Assembly (NCBI GenBank): GCA_021298235.1
Contig: JAJTDX010000053.1
Coordinates: 1 to 29,366, forward strand
Length of the DNA stretch: 29,366 bases
From: Cryomorphaceae bacterium
GTDB lineage: Bacteria; Bacteroidota; Bacteroidia; Flavobacteriales; Crocinitomicaceae
Reading direction: 5' to 3'
Shown here: positions 17,091 to 23,979 of the stretch, in pieces
Layout: the number at the start of each line of letters is the position of its first letter
Position numbering within the stretch: position 1 is the stretch's first letter
Notes under the pieces: generated by a model
The model's input: the letters and a program-made list of their open reading frames with translations, nothing else
What the model was told of the DNA's origin: nothing
Database searches by the model: none
Position numbers and translations under genes: made by a program

Positions 17091-17609
17091 TTATGAGGCT
17101 GATGCAGTAATCTGGGAATTGAATTCCGAGAAGCCGCATGTGTTCAACATTTTTTTCTGTTCAGCTGTCAATTCAGCATTGATATAGGTGAATTTTCCAA
17201 AGGAATGATAGTTTACCCTCATCAAATTGAAAAGCTGAATCGTAGTAATATCTATTCCCTTGATCTCCTTTAAGACAAGTTCCACATGATCAAACTCATC
17301 GAAAAGAGCCGGGATCTTATCTTTCAACAAGTTCACATTTCGAATAGTCAGATCACCTGATAAATGAACAAAAACCTTTTTCTGAGTTTTTCTTTTAGAT
17401 GGAATGAATTCCACCTTCATATCAGGAGAAACGATAGCATCAAGTGCGGAATTTCCGGAAATTGAAGGGACGGTCTGTGCAACAGCCTCAACAGAAACGG
17501 AGGAGCTCTCCTCAGGGGAGACATTCTCGGAGCTTCCCATAACGTGATCCTTTTCCAGATCAATATGCGGGATGAGCCGATCCAGCTTTAATTTTTTTCC
17601 TAATGCCAT
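17091..17609 (-). CDS. STAS-domain protein of the chemosensory operon
   Basis: 172 residues. A basic N-terminus (MALGKKLKLDRLIP) is followed by a low-complexity Ser/Glu/Val linker (about 25-62) and a C-terminal STAS domain from residue 78 (VFVHLSGDLTIRNVNLL, ELVLKEIKGIDITTIQLFNLM). STAS domains are used in partner-switching phosphorelays; the usual D-S-[ST] phosphosite reads D120-I-T-T here, so Ser is replaced by Ile and the following Thr122/123 are the only hydroxyls nearby. The called start lies 50 bases inside parA; Met24 at 17540 would avoid the overlap and start 20 bases after the parA stop, but would lose the basic N-terminus. It may be phosphorylated or bind SiaB-like kinases or ParA (inference). 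Confidence 0.8.
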   Translation of the reverse strand: MALGKKLKLDRLIPHIDLEKDHVMGSSENVSPEESSSVSVEAVAQTVPSISGNSALDAIVSPDMKVEFIPSKRKTQKKVFVHLSGDLTIRNVNLLKDKIPALFDEFDHVELVLKEIKGIDITTIQLFNLMRVNYHSFGKFTYINAELTAEQKKMLNTCGFSEFNSQITASAS

Positions 17610-18357
17610 ATTTGTTCATTTGATCCCATACCTCATCGGCCAGCTTGGAATAATCCTGACTAGCAGTAGACCTGGGTTGATAATATTGAATTGGAAGTCC
17701 GTGTGACGGAGCCTCCGCAATTTTTGTATTCGTCCTAATTAGTGTTTTAAAAACGGGATAATTTGTCTCTTCGCGGAAGACGTTAAGTACTTCCTTTGCG
17801 ATATTCTTTCTAAGATCCACATTCACCGGCAACAAGCCAAGAAAAGTTAGACCCGGATTGAAGGTTTTACGTACATCAAGAATAGTCCTTGTCATGTACA
17901 ACATCCCTTGTATACTGAGCACATCCAACAATACTGGTGTCAATGCAAAATCTGCAGCTACGAGTGCATTAACCGTGAGAAGTGAGCGCGATGGGGGGCA
18001 ATCAAGAATAACGATATCATAATTCACTGTGACCCCGGAAAGTATTTCCCTGAGATAATGTGTTCGTTGATCCGCTGACTGCAAAGACAGTTCAATGTCT
18101 GCTAATTTTTCTGAAGATCCCAAAACATCAATTCCAAAAAGATGCTTTACCGAATCTTCGAAGGACTTATCTCCCGTAAACAGATCCGAAATATCTGATT
18201 CTTCAGGTGACAGGTCTATCGAATAAGACAAATTAGCCTGTGGATCAAGGTCTACAGCAAGGACACGCTTTCCCATTTTGGAAAACGACACAGCTAACGA
18301 CAAGGAGGTTGTCGTTTTTCCGGTTCCACCCTTATGACTGCAAACAGCAAGTATCAT
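17560..18357 (-). CDS. ParA-family ATPase, likely positioning the chemosensory array
   Basis: 265 residues. It has the deviant Walker A KGGTGKTTTSLSLA (residues 9-22), VLAVDLDPQANLSYS, and Walker B-like DIVILDCPPSRS, all typical of ParA/MinD ATPases. No ParB or centromere-like repeats are nearby, so plasmid partition is unlikely. As the first gene of a che operon it resembles ParC of Vibrio and PpfA of Rhodobacter, which place chemosensory clusters in the cell; that role here is by analogy. The C-terminal tail is basic (IRKKIKAGSAH). The last 50 bases overlap the STAS gene. The 110-base region upstream (18358-18467) should hold the operon promoter. Confidence 0.88.
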   Translation of the reverse strand: MILAVCSHKGGTGKTTTSLSLAVSFSKMGKRVLAVDLDPQANLSYSIDLSPEESDISDLFTGDKSFEDSVKHLFGIDVLGSSEKLADIELSLQSADQRTHYLREILSGVTVNYDIVILDCPPSRSLLTVNALVAADFALTPVLLDVLSIQGMLYMTRTILDVRKTFNPGLTFLGLLPVNVDLRKNIAKEVLNVFREETNYPVFKTLIRTNTKIAEAPSHGLPIQYYQPRSTASQDYSKLADEVWDQMNKYGIRKKIKAGSAHPAY

Positions 18358-18467
18358 TATAGAAGGTCAAGTAGCCTAAAAAAGTGCAATTTTGAGGACA
18401 ATTTGGAGAATAAACCAAAAAATACCGCAGCAATTTTAAACAATACGTATATCTACGTAATACTCAC
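18358..18467 (-). promoter_or_regulatory. Probable promoter region of the 19-gene chemosensory operon
   Basis: This is the only gap upstream of parA large enough for a promoter. On the minus strand it is AT-rich and holds TATTTTTTG, a near match to the Bacteroidota -7 box TAnnTTTG with one extra T. An ATTG lies 16 bases upstream, rather than the ~19 usual for a -33 TTTG. A dyad (18444-18459) lies just upstream. The box assignment is weak; the position is what supports a promoter here. Confidence 0.4.
18444..18459. repeat. Twin TACGTA palindromes, possible operator
   Basis: TACGTA occurs twice, at 18444-18449 and 18454-18459, separated by four bases (TATC). Each copy is self-complementary, so the pair also forms a dyad. 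It lies 9 bases beyond the stop of the DoxX gene and about 90 bases before the parA start, upstream of the presumed operon promoter. It is AT-rich with no T-run, so it does not look like a terminator. A regulator binding site is possible. Confidence 0.35.
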
Positions 18468-20216
18468 TCACAAACCTGTCTCCTTTCGAAAACGATCGAC
18501 TGAAGGAATCTGTATACTCGTAAATTTTGCCCGAACTTTACCACTCTCCAAAAACATTAATGAAGGATTTGAACGGGAGATTGTTTTGAGTTCGATAGCA
18601 TCATTTACAAAAACCGGAATGCGTAATTTGTGATCAGATTTAAATCTCTGAATTTCCGTTTCAGAGGACGAGGTAAGTAGCACAAATGAGATTTTTCTGT
18701 CTCGACAAAATTGGAGCAAACTCTTTATCTTACTGATATTATCCCAATCAGCCGACGCCAGATCAAATGCCGTTAATACGAGTAACCTTTTTTCGTTAAT
18801 AATCTCATTCCTGATTGAGATAAACGAATCGTTGGTACCCGTCCTAAGATGAGCTTGAACAAAATCCAAGGTCAATTCATCAGAACCTATTTTTCGGATG
18901 GAACGCGAAGGATCAAACTGTTCAGAAATAGTTGGAGGTATGGAATTGACAAGAACGTTCTGTTCCATGTGATCAAAGACATACTTATTTTCATCCCAAA
19001 GCTCTTTTCGCTGGGAATATAATTTTTCGCTGTACGATTCTAATTCTTTCGTTTGTTTGTTTCTCAAAACCATTACGTTTTCATATTTACCCGGCCGGCC
19101 GTTGTTCATCTGAAGCTTCAAATCCTTTCCAACGGCATAAGGACGAAAATCTTTTACCGGATCAAAATAGAGAACATAACATATAAAGATCAAACAGACC
19201 ATGCCAACTGCCAACATACTTCCCCAATAATTGGAAAAGAAAGCACCTCCAACACGAAGCATCCACAAGGCTGAAACTATGACAAGAAGAAAGAAGATAA
19301 TTGGAAAAAACCAGTTGAAAAGAATACTAAAAAGAGCAGTTATCCCTAATCCCCAAAGAATAAACCGTATATTTTGCCTTGCTTTATTTGGTTGAATTAT
19401 CCATTGAGATAGGAAAATCCACAGAACGAGGTATAGTAGAAAAAGATCCTTCAGAAATGATTCTTGTGGGGTTAACGGCCTACCGATGGAACTTCCGAAA
19501 GCATCTCCGAAACAACCACAATCCGATACACAAACGGGATGTTTTTTTTCATTAATAACAACAACATCTTGCGTATTCTTTACAATTTCTAAAAGATTAT
19601 TTTCGCGTTCATCCTGAATCTTCCTTTTCGCAGTTTCGGTTCCTTTGACATATGTGTTTTGATCTACATACCATGATTTTGGATTACAACTCGTACTATG
19701 CCAGGTAAGGAAGGTAAAGAATAGCATCAATGCAAAAGCGAACCAAACAGTAGACTTTATCTTGCCACCTATCAATAAAAAAACTCCGATGATTATTTCT
19801 ATTGTACAAATGCCTATTGCAAACCAAAGGGCGTAAGGTATCCACCCCTCTAACGAAAAAGAGGGGGAATCCATCCATCCTTTTAACCTGTAAGCAAGTG
19901 CACCGTCATGAAAATACTCTTCAAGCTTGTATGCGAATCCGACAGGATCGTTGGCTTTCACTAAACCTGAAATGACAAAAATGGAACCTGTAATTACCCT
20001 CGCCACATTCGAAAAAAGCATCTTTCCACGAAAAATGATCACTCCAAAAACTGTCAAAAGAAAGATGAACGAGCTAACTATAACGGTGAACCAAAAATAA
20101 TCTTTCATTTGAGGGAGAAAACTCACTAAAAAAAAGACCAACGAAAGGACGTTTAAACTAACAAATAATGTATTAAAGAAAAGTGATCTTCCTTTTACCG
20201 TCCGTATCTCCTTCAT
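18468..20216 (-). CDS. DoxX/BT_3928-type membrane protein with thioredoxin-like C-terminus
   Basis: 582 residues. Two N-terminal membrane segments (about 13-62) precede a DoxX-like block with segments near 70-88, 125-150 and 158-172, including SGLVKANDPVGFAYKLEEYF. Then come a periplasmic or cytoplasmic loop with VCVSDCGCFGDAFGS, further segments near 258-345, and a soluble C-terminal domain (about 465-582) shaped like thioredoxin (LLVLTAFDLASADWDN, FVLLTSSSETEI, RIPVFVNDAIELKT) but without CxxC. The BT_3928 family is common in Bacteroidota; its function is unclear, with a link to quinone or redox chemistry suggested by DoxX/MauE relatives. Its ATG overlaps the DUF1599 stop by 4 bases. From memory tpiA often follows directly; here the 19-gene operon intervenes. 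Confidence 0.87.
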   Translation of the reverse strand: MKEIRTVKGRSLFFNTLFVSLNVLSLVFFLVSFLPQMKDYFWFTVIVSSFIFLLTVFGVIIFRGKMLFSNVARVITGSIFVISGLVKANDPVGFAYKLEEYFHDGALAYRLKGWMDSPSFSLEGWIPYALWFAIGICTIEIIIGVFLLIGGKIKSTVWFAFALMLFFTFLTWHSTSCNPKSWYVDQNTYVKGTETAKRKIQDERENNLLEIVKNTQDVVVINEKKHPVCVSDCGCFGDAFGSSIGRPLTPQESFLKDLFLLYLVLWIFLSQWIIQPNKARQNIRFILWGLGITALFSILFNWFFPIIFFLLVIVSALWMLRVGGAFFSNYWGSMLAVGMVCLIFICYVLYFDPVKDFRPYAVGKDLKLQMNNGRPGKYENVMVLRNKQTKELESYSEKLYSQRKELWDENKYVFDHMEQNVLVNSIPPTISEQFDPSRSIRKIGSDELTLDFVQAHLRTGTNDSFISIRNEIINEKRLLVLTAFDLASADWDNISKIKSLLQFCRDRKISFVLLTSSSETEIQRFKSDHKLRIPVFVNDAIELKTISRSNPSLMFLESGKVRAKFTSIQIPSVDRFRKETGL

Positions 20217-20761
20217 AAACTTTTTGCAAATTCAAGATGAATCAGGGAGAAAACTGCATAATTGAGCATGTCGAAATAATTCGAATCTATTCCCTCACTA
20301 ATTAATGTTTTCCCCTCGTTGTCCTCAATTTGTTTTACTCTTAAAATCTTCATAAGAATGAGGTCTGTCAGAGAACTTACACGCATATCCCTCCATGCTT
20401 CACCATAATCATGGTTTTTTTTCAGCATCAATTCATACGCCTCTTTAGAATACTTATCAAAAAGTAAAAGTGCCTTGTCCTCACTTAATTCCAATTCATT
20501 TAGTCCTTCCTCTCTTAGTTGAATAATGGCCATTAGACAATAGTTGACAATCGCAGCAAATTCACCTGCAATATCTTCTCCCACCTTATTTTGCCCAGTT
20601 TCTTGTATGGTACGAATCCGCTGTGCTTTTATGAATATTTGATCGGTCAAAGAACTTGGGCGCAAGATCCTCCAGGCTGTCCCGTAATCTTTTGTCTTCT
20701 TGAGAAAAATATCCCGACAAATAGTAATTACATTTGCATATTCCGTCGCGGTTTGACTCAT
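20213..20761 (-). CDS. DUF1599 protein with an internal duplication
   Basis: 182 residues from the ATG at 20761 (MSQTATEYANV); a longer frame to 20809 is rejected because it would overlap the divergent folP promoter region. DUF1599 is described as a nucleotide-modification-associated domain; its biochemical activity is not known to me. The protein contains two copies of the same unit: KKTKDYGTAWRILRPSSLTD in the N-terminal half and KKNHDYGEAWRDMRVSSLTD in the C-terminal half, each followed by a basic helix (KAQRIRTIQE / KILRVKQIED). The repeat suggests an all-helical pseudo-dimer. The stop overlaps the DoxX start by 4 bases. A TAAGTTTC box lies 3 bases before the ATG. Confidence 0.88.
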   Translation of the reverse strand: MSQTATEYANVITICRDIFLKKTKDYGTAWRILRPSSLTDQIFIKAQRIRTIQETGQNKVGEDIAGEFAAIVNYCLMAIIQLREEGLNELELSEDKALLLFDKYSKEAYELMLKKNHDYGEAWRDMRVSSLTDLILMKILRVKQIEDNEGKTLISEGIDSNYFDMLNYAVFSLIHLEFAKSL

Positions 20762-20764
20762 ACT

Positions 20765-20772
20765 GAAACTTA
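20765..20772 (-). promoter_or_regulatory. Candidate -7 box for DUF1599-DoxX
   Basis: On the minus strand TAAGTTTC matches TAnnTTTG at 5 of the 6 defined bases and ends 3 bases before the DUF1599 ATG. No convincing -33 TTTG is seen at 19 bases; TTTC is present at 17. It fits the pattern of boxes very close to start codons seen elsewhere in the window. Confidence 0.35.
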
Positions 20773-20819
20773 TGAATTTTTCAAGGGCTGAAATTACGCA
20801 TTTTCCCAAAAAGAGCTAC

Positions 20820-21629
20820 ATGAAGGTTCGAGATAAGTTGATTGACTTATCCAAACCTCAGATCATGGGCATTGTGAATGTCACTCCCGATTCCTTTTAT
20901 TCAGGTAGCAGATCTAAGGATGAATTGTCTGTACTCAACTTGTCTGAGAAATTAATTTCCGAAGGAGCAAATATTATAGATGTTGGTGCCTGTTCCACCC
21001 GACCTGGCGCGAAGAAGGTAACATTGAAAGAGGAAAAATCTCGTTTAATTCCGGCTGTAAAATCAATTCGCAGACATTTTCCGGACATGATGATCTCCGC
21101 CGACACCTTTCGGGGCACTGTAGCACAAGAATGCATCGATGAAGGTGTAGATATCATAAATGACATTGGAGGGCTAGAGATGGATGCAACTATGCTCGAC
21201 GTTCTTACAAAAAATAAAACAGCGTATATTCTCATGCATGGGGCCTCCAGTTTTTCCTCTATGCATCAGACCAATGATCAACTCGACATTTTTCGTGAAG
21301 TAAGCATTTTTTTTAGTGAAAAATTGAACATACTCACCTCCGCAGGACTCACCGAGGTTATTTTAGATCCCGGATTTGGATTCGGAAAAACAATGGAGCA
21401 AAACTATGCACTTTTGAATCAGCTAGACCTACTTAAAATGTTTGGACAACCAATACTTACGGGTATTTCCAGAAAATCTCTGATCCACAAAAAACTCAAC
21501 ATTTCTCCGGACGAATCTTTGAACGGAACAACATGTTTGAATACCATGGCCTTGTTAAAAGGCTCGTCATTTTTTAGAGTTCATGATGTTCAAGAAATGA
21601 GACAGATAATAGAACTTATTAATAGTTAA
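20820..21629 (+). CDS. folP: Dihydropteroate synthase
   Basis: 269 residues from the ATG at 20820 (MKVRDKLIDLSKP); an in-frame ATG at 20772 would add 16 residues with no family counterpart. The enzyme condenses p-aminobenzoate with dihydropterin pyrophosphate in folate synthesis. It has the pterin/pyrophosphate motif IMGIVNVTPDSF (15-26), DVGACSTRPGA, ISADTFR, IINDIGG, LDPGFGFGKT near 183, GISRKS near 214 and the final RVHDV near 253. It is divergent from DUF1599, 58 bases apart. No sulfonamide-resistance-type insertion is apparent by eye. Confidence 0.96.
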   Translation: MKVRDKLIDLSKPQIMGIVNVTPDSFYSGSRSKDELSVLNLSEKLISEGANIIDVGACSTRPGAKKVTLKEEKSRLIPAVKSIRRHFPDMMISADTFRGTVAQECIDEGVDIINDIGGLEMDATMLDVLTKNKTAYILMHGASSFSSMHQTNDQLDIFREVSIFFSEKLNILTSAGLTEVILDPGFGFGKTMEQNYALLNQLDLLKMFGQPILTGISRKSLIHKKLNISPDESLNGTTCLNTMALLKGSSFFRVHDVQEMRQIIELINS

Positions 21630-21644
21630 TGCAATCAATAGTAA

Positions 21645-21656
21645 ACAATTAATTGT
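21645..21656. repeat. Perfect 12-bp AT-rich palindrome
   Basis: ACAATTAATTGT is a perfect palindrome between folP and the PKD protein gene. It could be a regulator site for the secreted-protein operon; it is short and AT-rich, so chance is a real possibility. Confidence 0.25.
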
Positions 21657-21682
21657 AATTTCGTATTATTGAATTGAAAAAC

Positions 21683-21691
21683 TAACTTTTG
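21683..21691 (+). promoter_or_regulatory. Candidate -7 box for the PKD/PorP operon
   Basis: TAACTTTTG resembles TAnnTTTG with one extra T and lies 5 bases before the ATG at 21697. No TTTG is seen at the usual -33 spacing. Confidence 0.3.
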
Positions 21692-21696
21692 GTTGG

Positions 21697-23976
21697 ATGA
21701 GATCTCTTTCAGCACTTGCTTTTGCAGTACTTTTCTGTTTCTCCGTGACTAGCCAAACGACAATTTGGCAGGAGAATTTTGAAAATAGTTGCAGTCTGAT
21801 GTGTCTTGGAAATGCGTACTCCGGACCAAATGGCAGTTGGACTGAAACGATCACCGGCAGTCAAGGGGCTAATCCAAACAAATGGTACGTTTCATGTGCT
21901 GAGAGCAATACAGGATTAGGAACTTGTTCGGGAGACTGTGCCACGACTGCAAACGAAACACTGCATATTGGGATGGATATCGGAATTTCTCCATGTTCTA
22001 CAGGTGACTGTGGCGCAACCTACCATCTCGGACCATGTGCTCCCATATGCTCAGCAAGCAATGCACGAATTGAATCACCAACCATCAACCTATCTTCCGC
22101 TTCAAATTTGGTTCTAAGTTTCAGTTACATCGAAGGAGGAAATGGAAGTACAGATAATGCCACTTTGGTATACTTTGACGGAGTAAGCTGGAGCACTCTG
22201 GCAGATCCACCATCTACGAGCAATGGACCTTGTGGTTCGGGCAGCGGAACATGGACGACCTATTCGGTTGAATTACCAGCAAGTGCGAACAATAATCCAA
22301 ACGTTAAAATTGGATTTTTATGGGTGAATAATGATGACAATTTAGGAGGAAATATATCTTTTGCCGTAGATGAAATACGTATTACACTTATTCCACCGAA
22401 CGCTTCCTTTAACGCATCCTCTACTTCAATTTGCGAAAACAACTGTGTAACATTTACAAACACCAGCACCTTTGGGTCAGATGCATCATTCAGCTGGGAC
22501 TTCGGAAATGGACAAACCTCCAATTCTCAAAATCCCGGTCAAGTTTGTTACTCGAATCCCGGCTCATTCAATGTATCCCTAACAGTAACGGATGATAATG
22601 GCACAGACACGCAAATCAGTACAAGCTACATAACTGTTACGGCCGGACCAAACGCTGGGGCTGACAATACAACAACTATTTGTAATAATGGCCCTTACAA
22701 CTTGAATGGATTGCTTGCCGGAGCTGATCCCGGTGGCACATGGGAGGAAACCACTGCCATCCCAAGTGGACAATTGAACAGCTCAAATGGCTTTTTCGAT
22801 GCCACATGTGTTCCTGTCGGGACCTATACTTTCGACTACATTGTTTCAAACGGGACGTGTCGAGATACAGCTCAAATGATTATAACAACAATCGCTTGTG
22901 GAGGTCCGACAGCAGGAATCACTTCATCCTCGCTAACAGTTTGTGTTGGCCAGCCTCTAGTTTTCAGTGACAACAGCTGCGGAACAAACATCGATACATG
23001 GCTTTGGTCCTTCGGTGGCGGATCACCTGGTACAGCAAATACTCAAGGACCTCATTCAACAACCTGGAACACAGCTGGAGTTTACAATGTTCTTTTGGTT
23101 GTTACGGATGACAATGGCACTGATAGTGAAACCATTCAAATTACAGTGAGTGCGTGTGGAGCTCCTATTGCAGTCTTCAATCAGCTTAAAGACACCATTT
23201 GCAATGAAGGATGTGTTTCAATTGTCAACAATAGTACCGGCGCAGGTGCCCTAACCTATTCTTGGGTTTTTGAAGGTGGGACACCAGCTGTATCCTCCCA
23301 AATGAATCCGGGACAAATTTGTTACGATACCTTGAGCCTGAGTGGTGATCCTGTAACTTTACCAATCGAATTAACCGTCTCAAATTCGATTAGTTCCAGC
23401 ATTTTCACTCAATACATTACCGTTGTTCCACCACCAACCATTACAGCGTCTATATATACACCAATATGTTGTCCCAATTTGATCGAAATGGGAGAGTTAG
23501 TGCAACTCGATGCCGTGGCCTCTTCTGGAACAATTTCATGGAGCTGGATTCCGGATGGACAAGGAAATATAGCAGACTGTGTCACACCTAATTGTGATTC
23601 TTTAAATGCTTATCCAATTATTACAACAAATTTCATTGTAACTACCACAACTGAATATGGCTGCTCTTCTGATACCATGGTTACTGTACTAGTAAATTAT
23701 GAAGCTGCCATTGGTGTTCCAAATACCTTTTCTCCAAATGAAAATGATGTAAATGACTTTTTAAGAGTCCGTGGTTTAGGAATCAGTGAAATGAACTTCC
23801 GAATTTACAATCGCTATGGTCAAAAAGTCTTTGAAAGTACCGATCCGTTAGAAGGTTGGAACGGGACATGCAATGGCAAACCTGAACAAAGTGGAACATT
23901 TCTTTATCTGTTAGACTACACACTAATAAACGGGGAATCAGGATTTTTAAGTGGCAACGTAACTCTAATCAGGTAA
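21697..23976 (+). CDS. Secreted PKD-repeat protein with gliding-motility-type (CHU_C) C-terminus
   Basis: 759 residues. Signal peptide 1-19 (cleavage probably after VTSQ). An N-terminal lectin/MAM-like beta domain (about 20-230) is rich in Cys and Gly (SGDCATTANETLHIG, SPTINLSSASNLVLSFSY, FAVDEIRITL). PKD-like domains follow at about 244-314 (FSWDFGNGQTS, SLTVTDDNG), 409-487 (WLWSFGGG, LLVVTDDNG) and 488-575 (YSWVFEGG), with a different beta unit at 315-405. The last ~87 residues are the gliding-motility-associated domain (PNTFSPNENDVNDFLRV, IYNRYGQKVFES, GTFLYLLDYTL), the type B sorting signal for the type IX secretion system. It is therefore exported to the cell surface, probably as an adhesin or structural protein. 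PorP/SprF follows 3 bases later, a pairing common in Bacteroidota. Confidence 0.92.
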   Translation: MRSLSALAFAVLFCFSVTSQTTIWQENFENSCSLMCLGNAYSGPNGSWTETITGSQGANPNKWYVSCAESNTGLGTCSGDCATTANETLHIGMDIGISPCSTGDCGATYHLGPCAPICSASNARIESPTINLSSASNLVLSFSYIEGGNGSTDNATLVYFDGVSWSTLADPPSTSNGPCGSGSGTWTTYSVELPASANNNPNVKIGFLWVNNDDNLGGNISFAVDEIRITLIPPNASFNASSTSICENNCVTFTNTSTFGSDASFSWDFGNGQTSNSQNPGQVCYSNPGSFNVSLTVTDDNGTDTQISTSYITVTAGPNAGADNTTTICNNGPYNLNGLLAGADPGGTWEETTAIPSGQLNSSNGFFDATCVPVGTYTFDYIVSNGTCRDTAQMIITTIACGGPTAGITSSSLTVCVGQPLVFSDNSCGTNIDTWLWSFGGGSPGTANTQGPHSTTWNTAGVYNVLLVVTDDNGTDSETIQITVSACGAPIAVFNQLKDTICNEGCVSIVNNSTGAGALTYSWVFEGGTPAVSSQMNPGQICYDTLSLSGDPVTLPIELTVSNSISSSIFTQYITVVPPPTITASIYTPICCPNLIEMGELVQLDAVASSGTISWSWIPDGQGNIADCVTPNCDSLNAYPIITTNFIVTTTTEYGCSSDTMVTVLVNYEAAIGVPNTFSPNENDVNDFLRVRGLGISEMNFRIYNRYGQKVFESTDPLEGWNGTCNGKPEQSGTFLYLLDYTLINGESGFLSGNVTLIR

Positions 23977-23979
23977 GAA

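Noticed and set aside
17560..18357. ParA as a plasmid or chromosome partition gene
   Set aside because: No ParB partner and no parS-like repeats nearby; it is the first gene of a che operon, where ParA-type positioning proteins are known.
573..18357. A flagellar chemotaxis operon
   Set aside because: No flagellar motor, switch, hook or export gene is present in the window, and the distal genes are a Sia switch and an exporter.
18444..18459. Terminator for the DoxX gene
   Set aside because: The stem is short and AT-rich and no T-run follows on the minus strand.
20762..20819. Upstream starts for both DUF1599 (20809) and folP (20772)
   Set aside because: They would make the divergent genes overlap and add residues without family counterparts; the nearer ATGs fit the domains.
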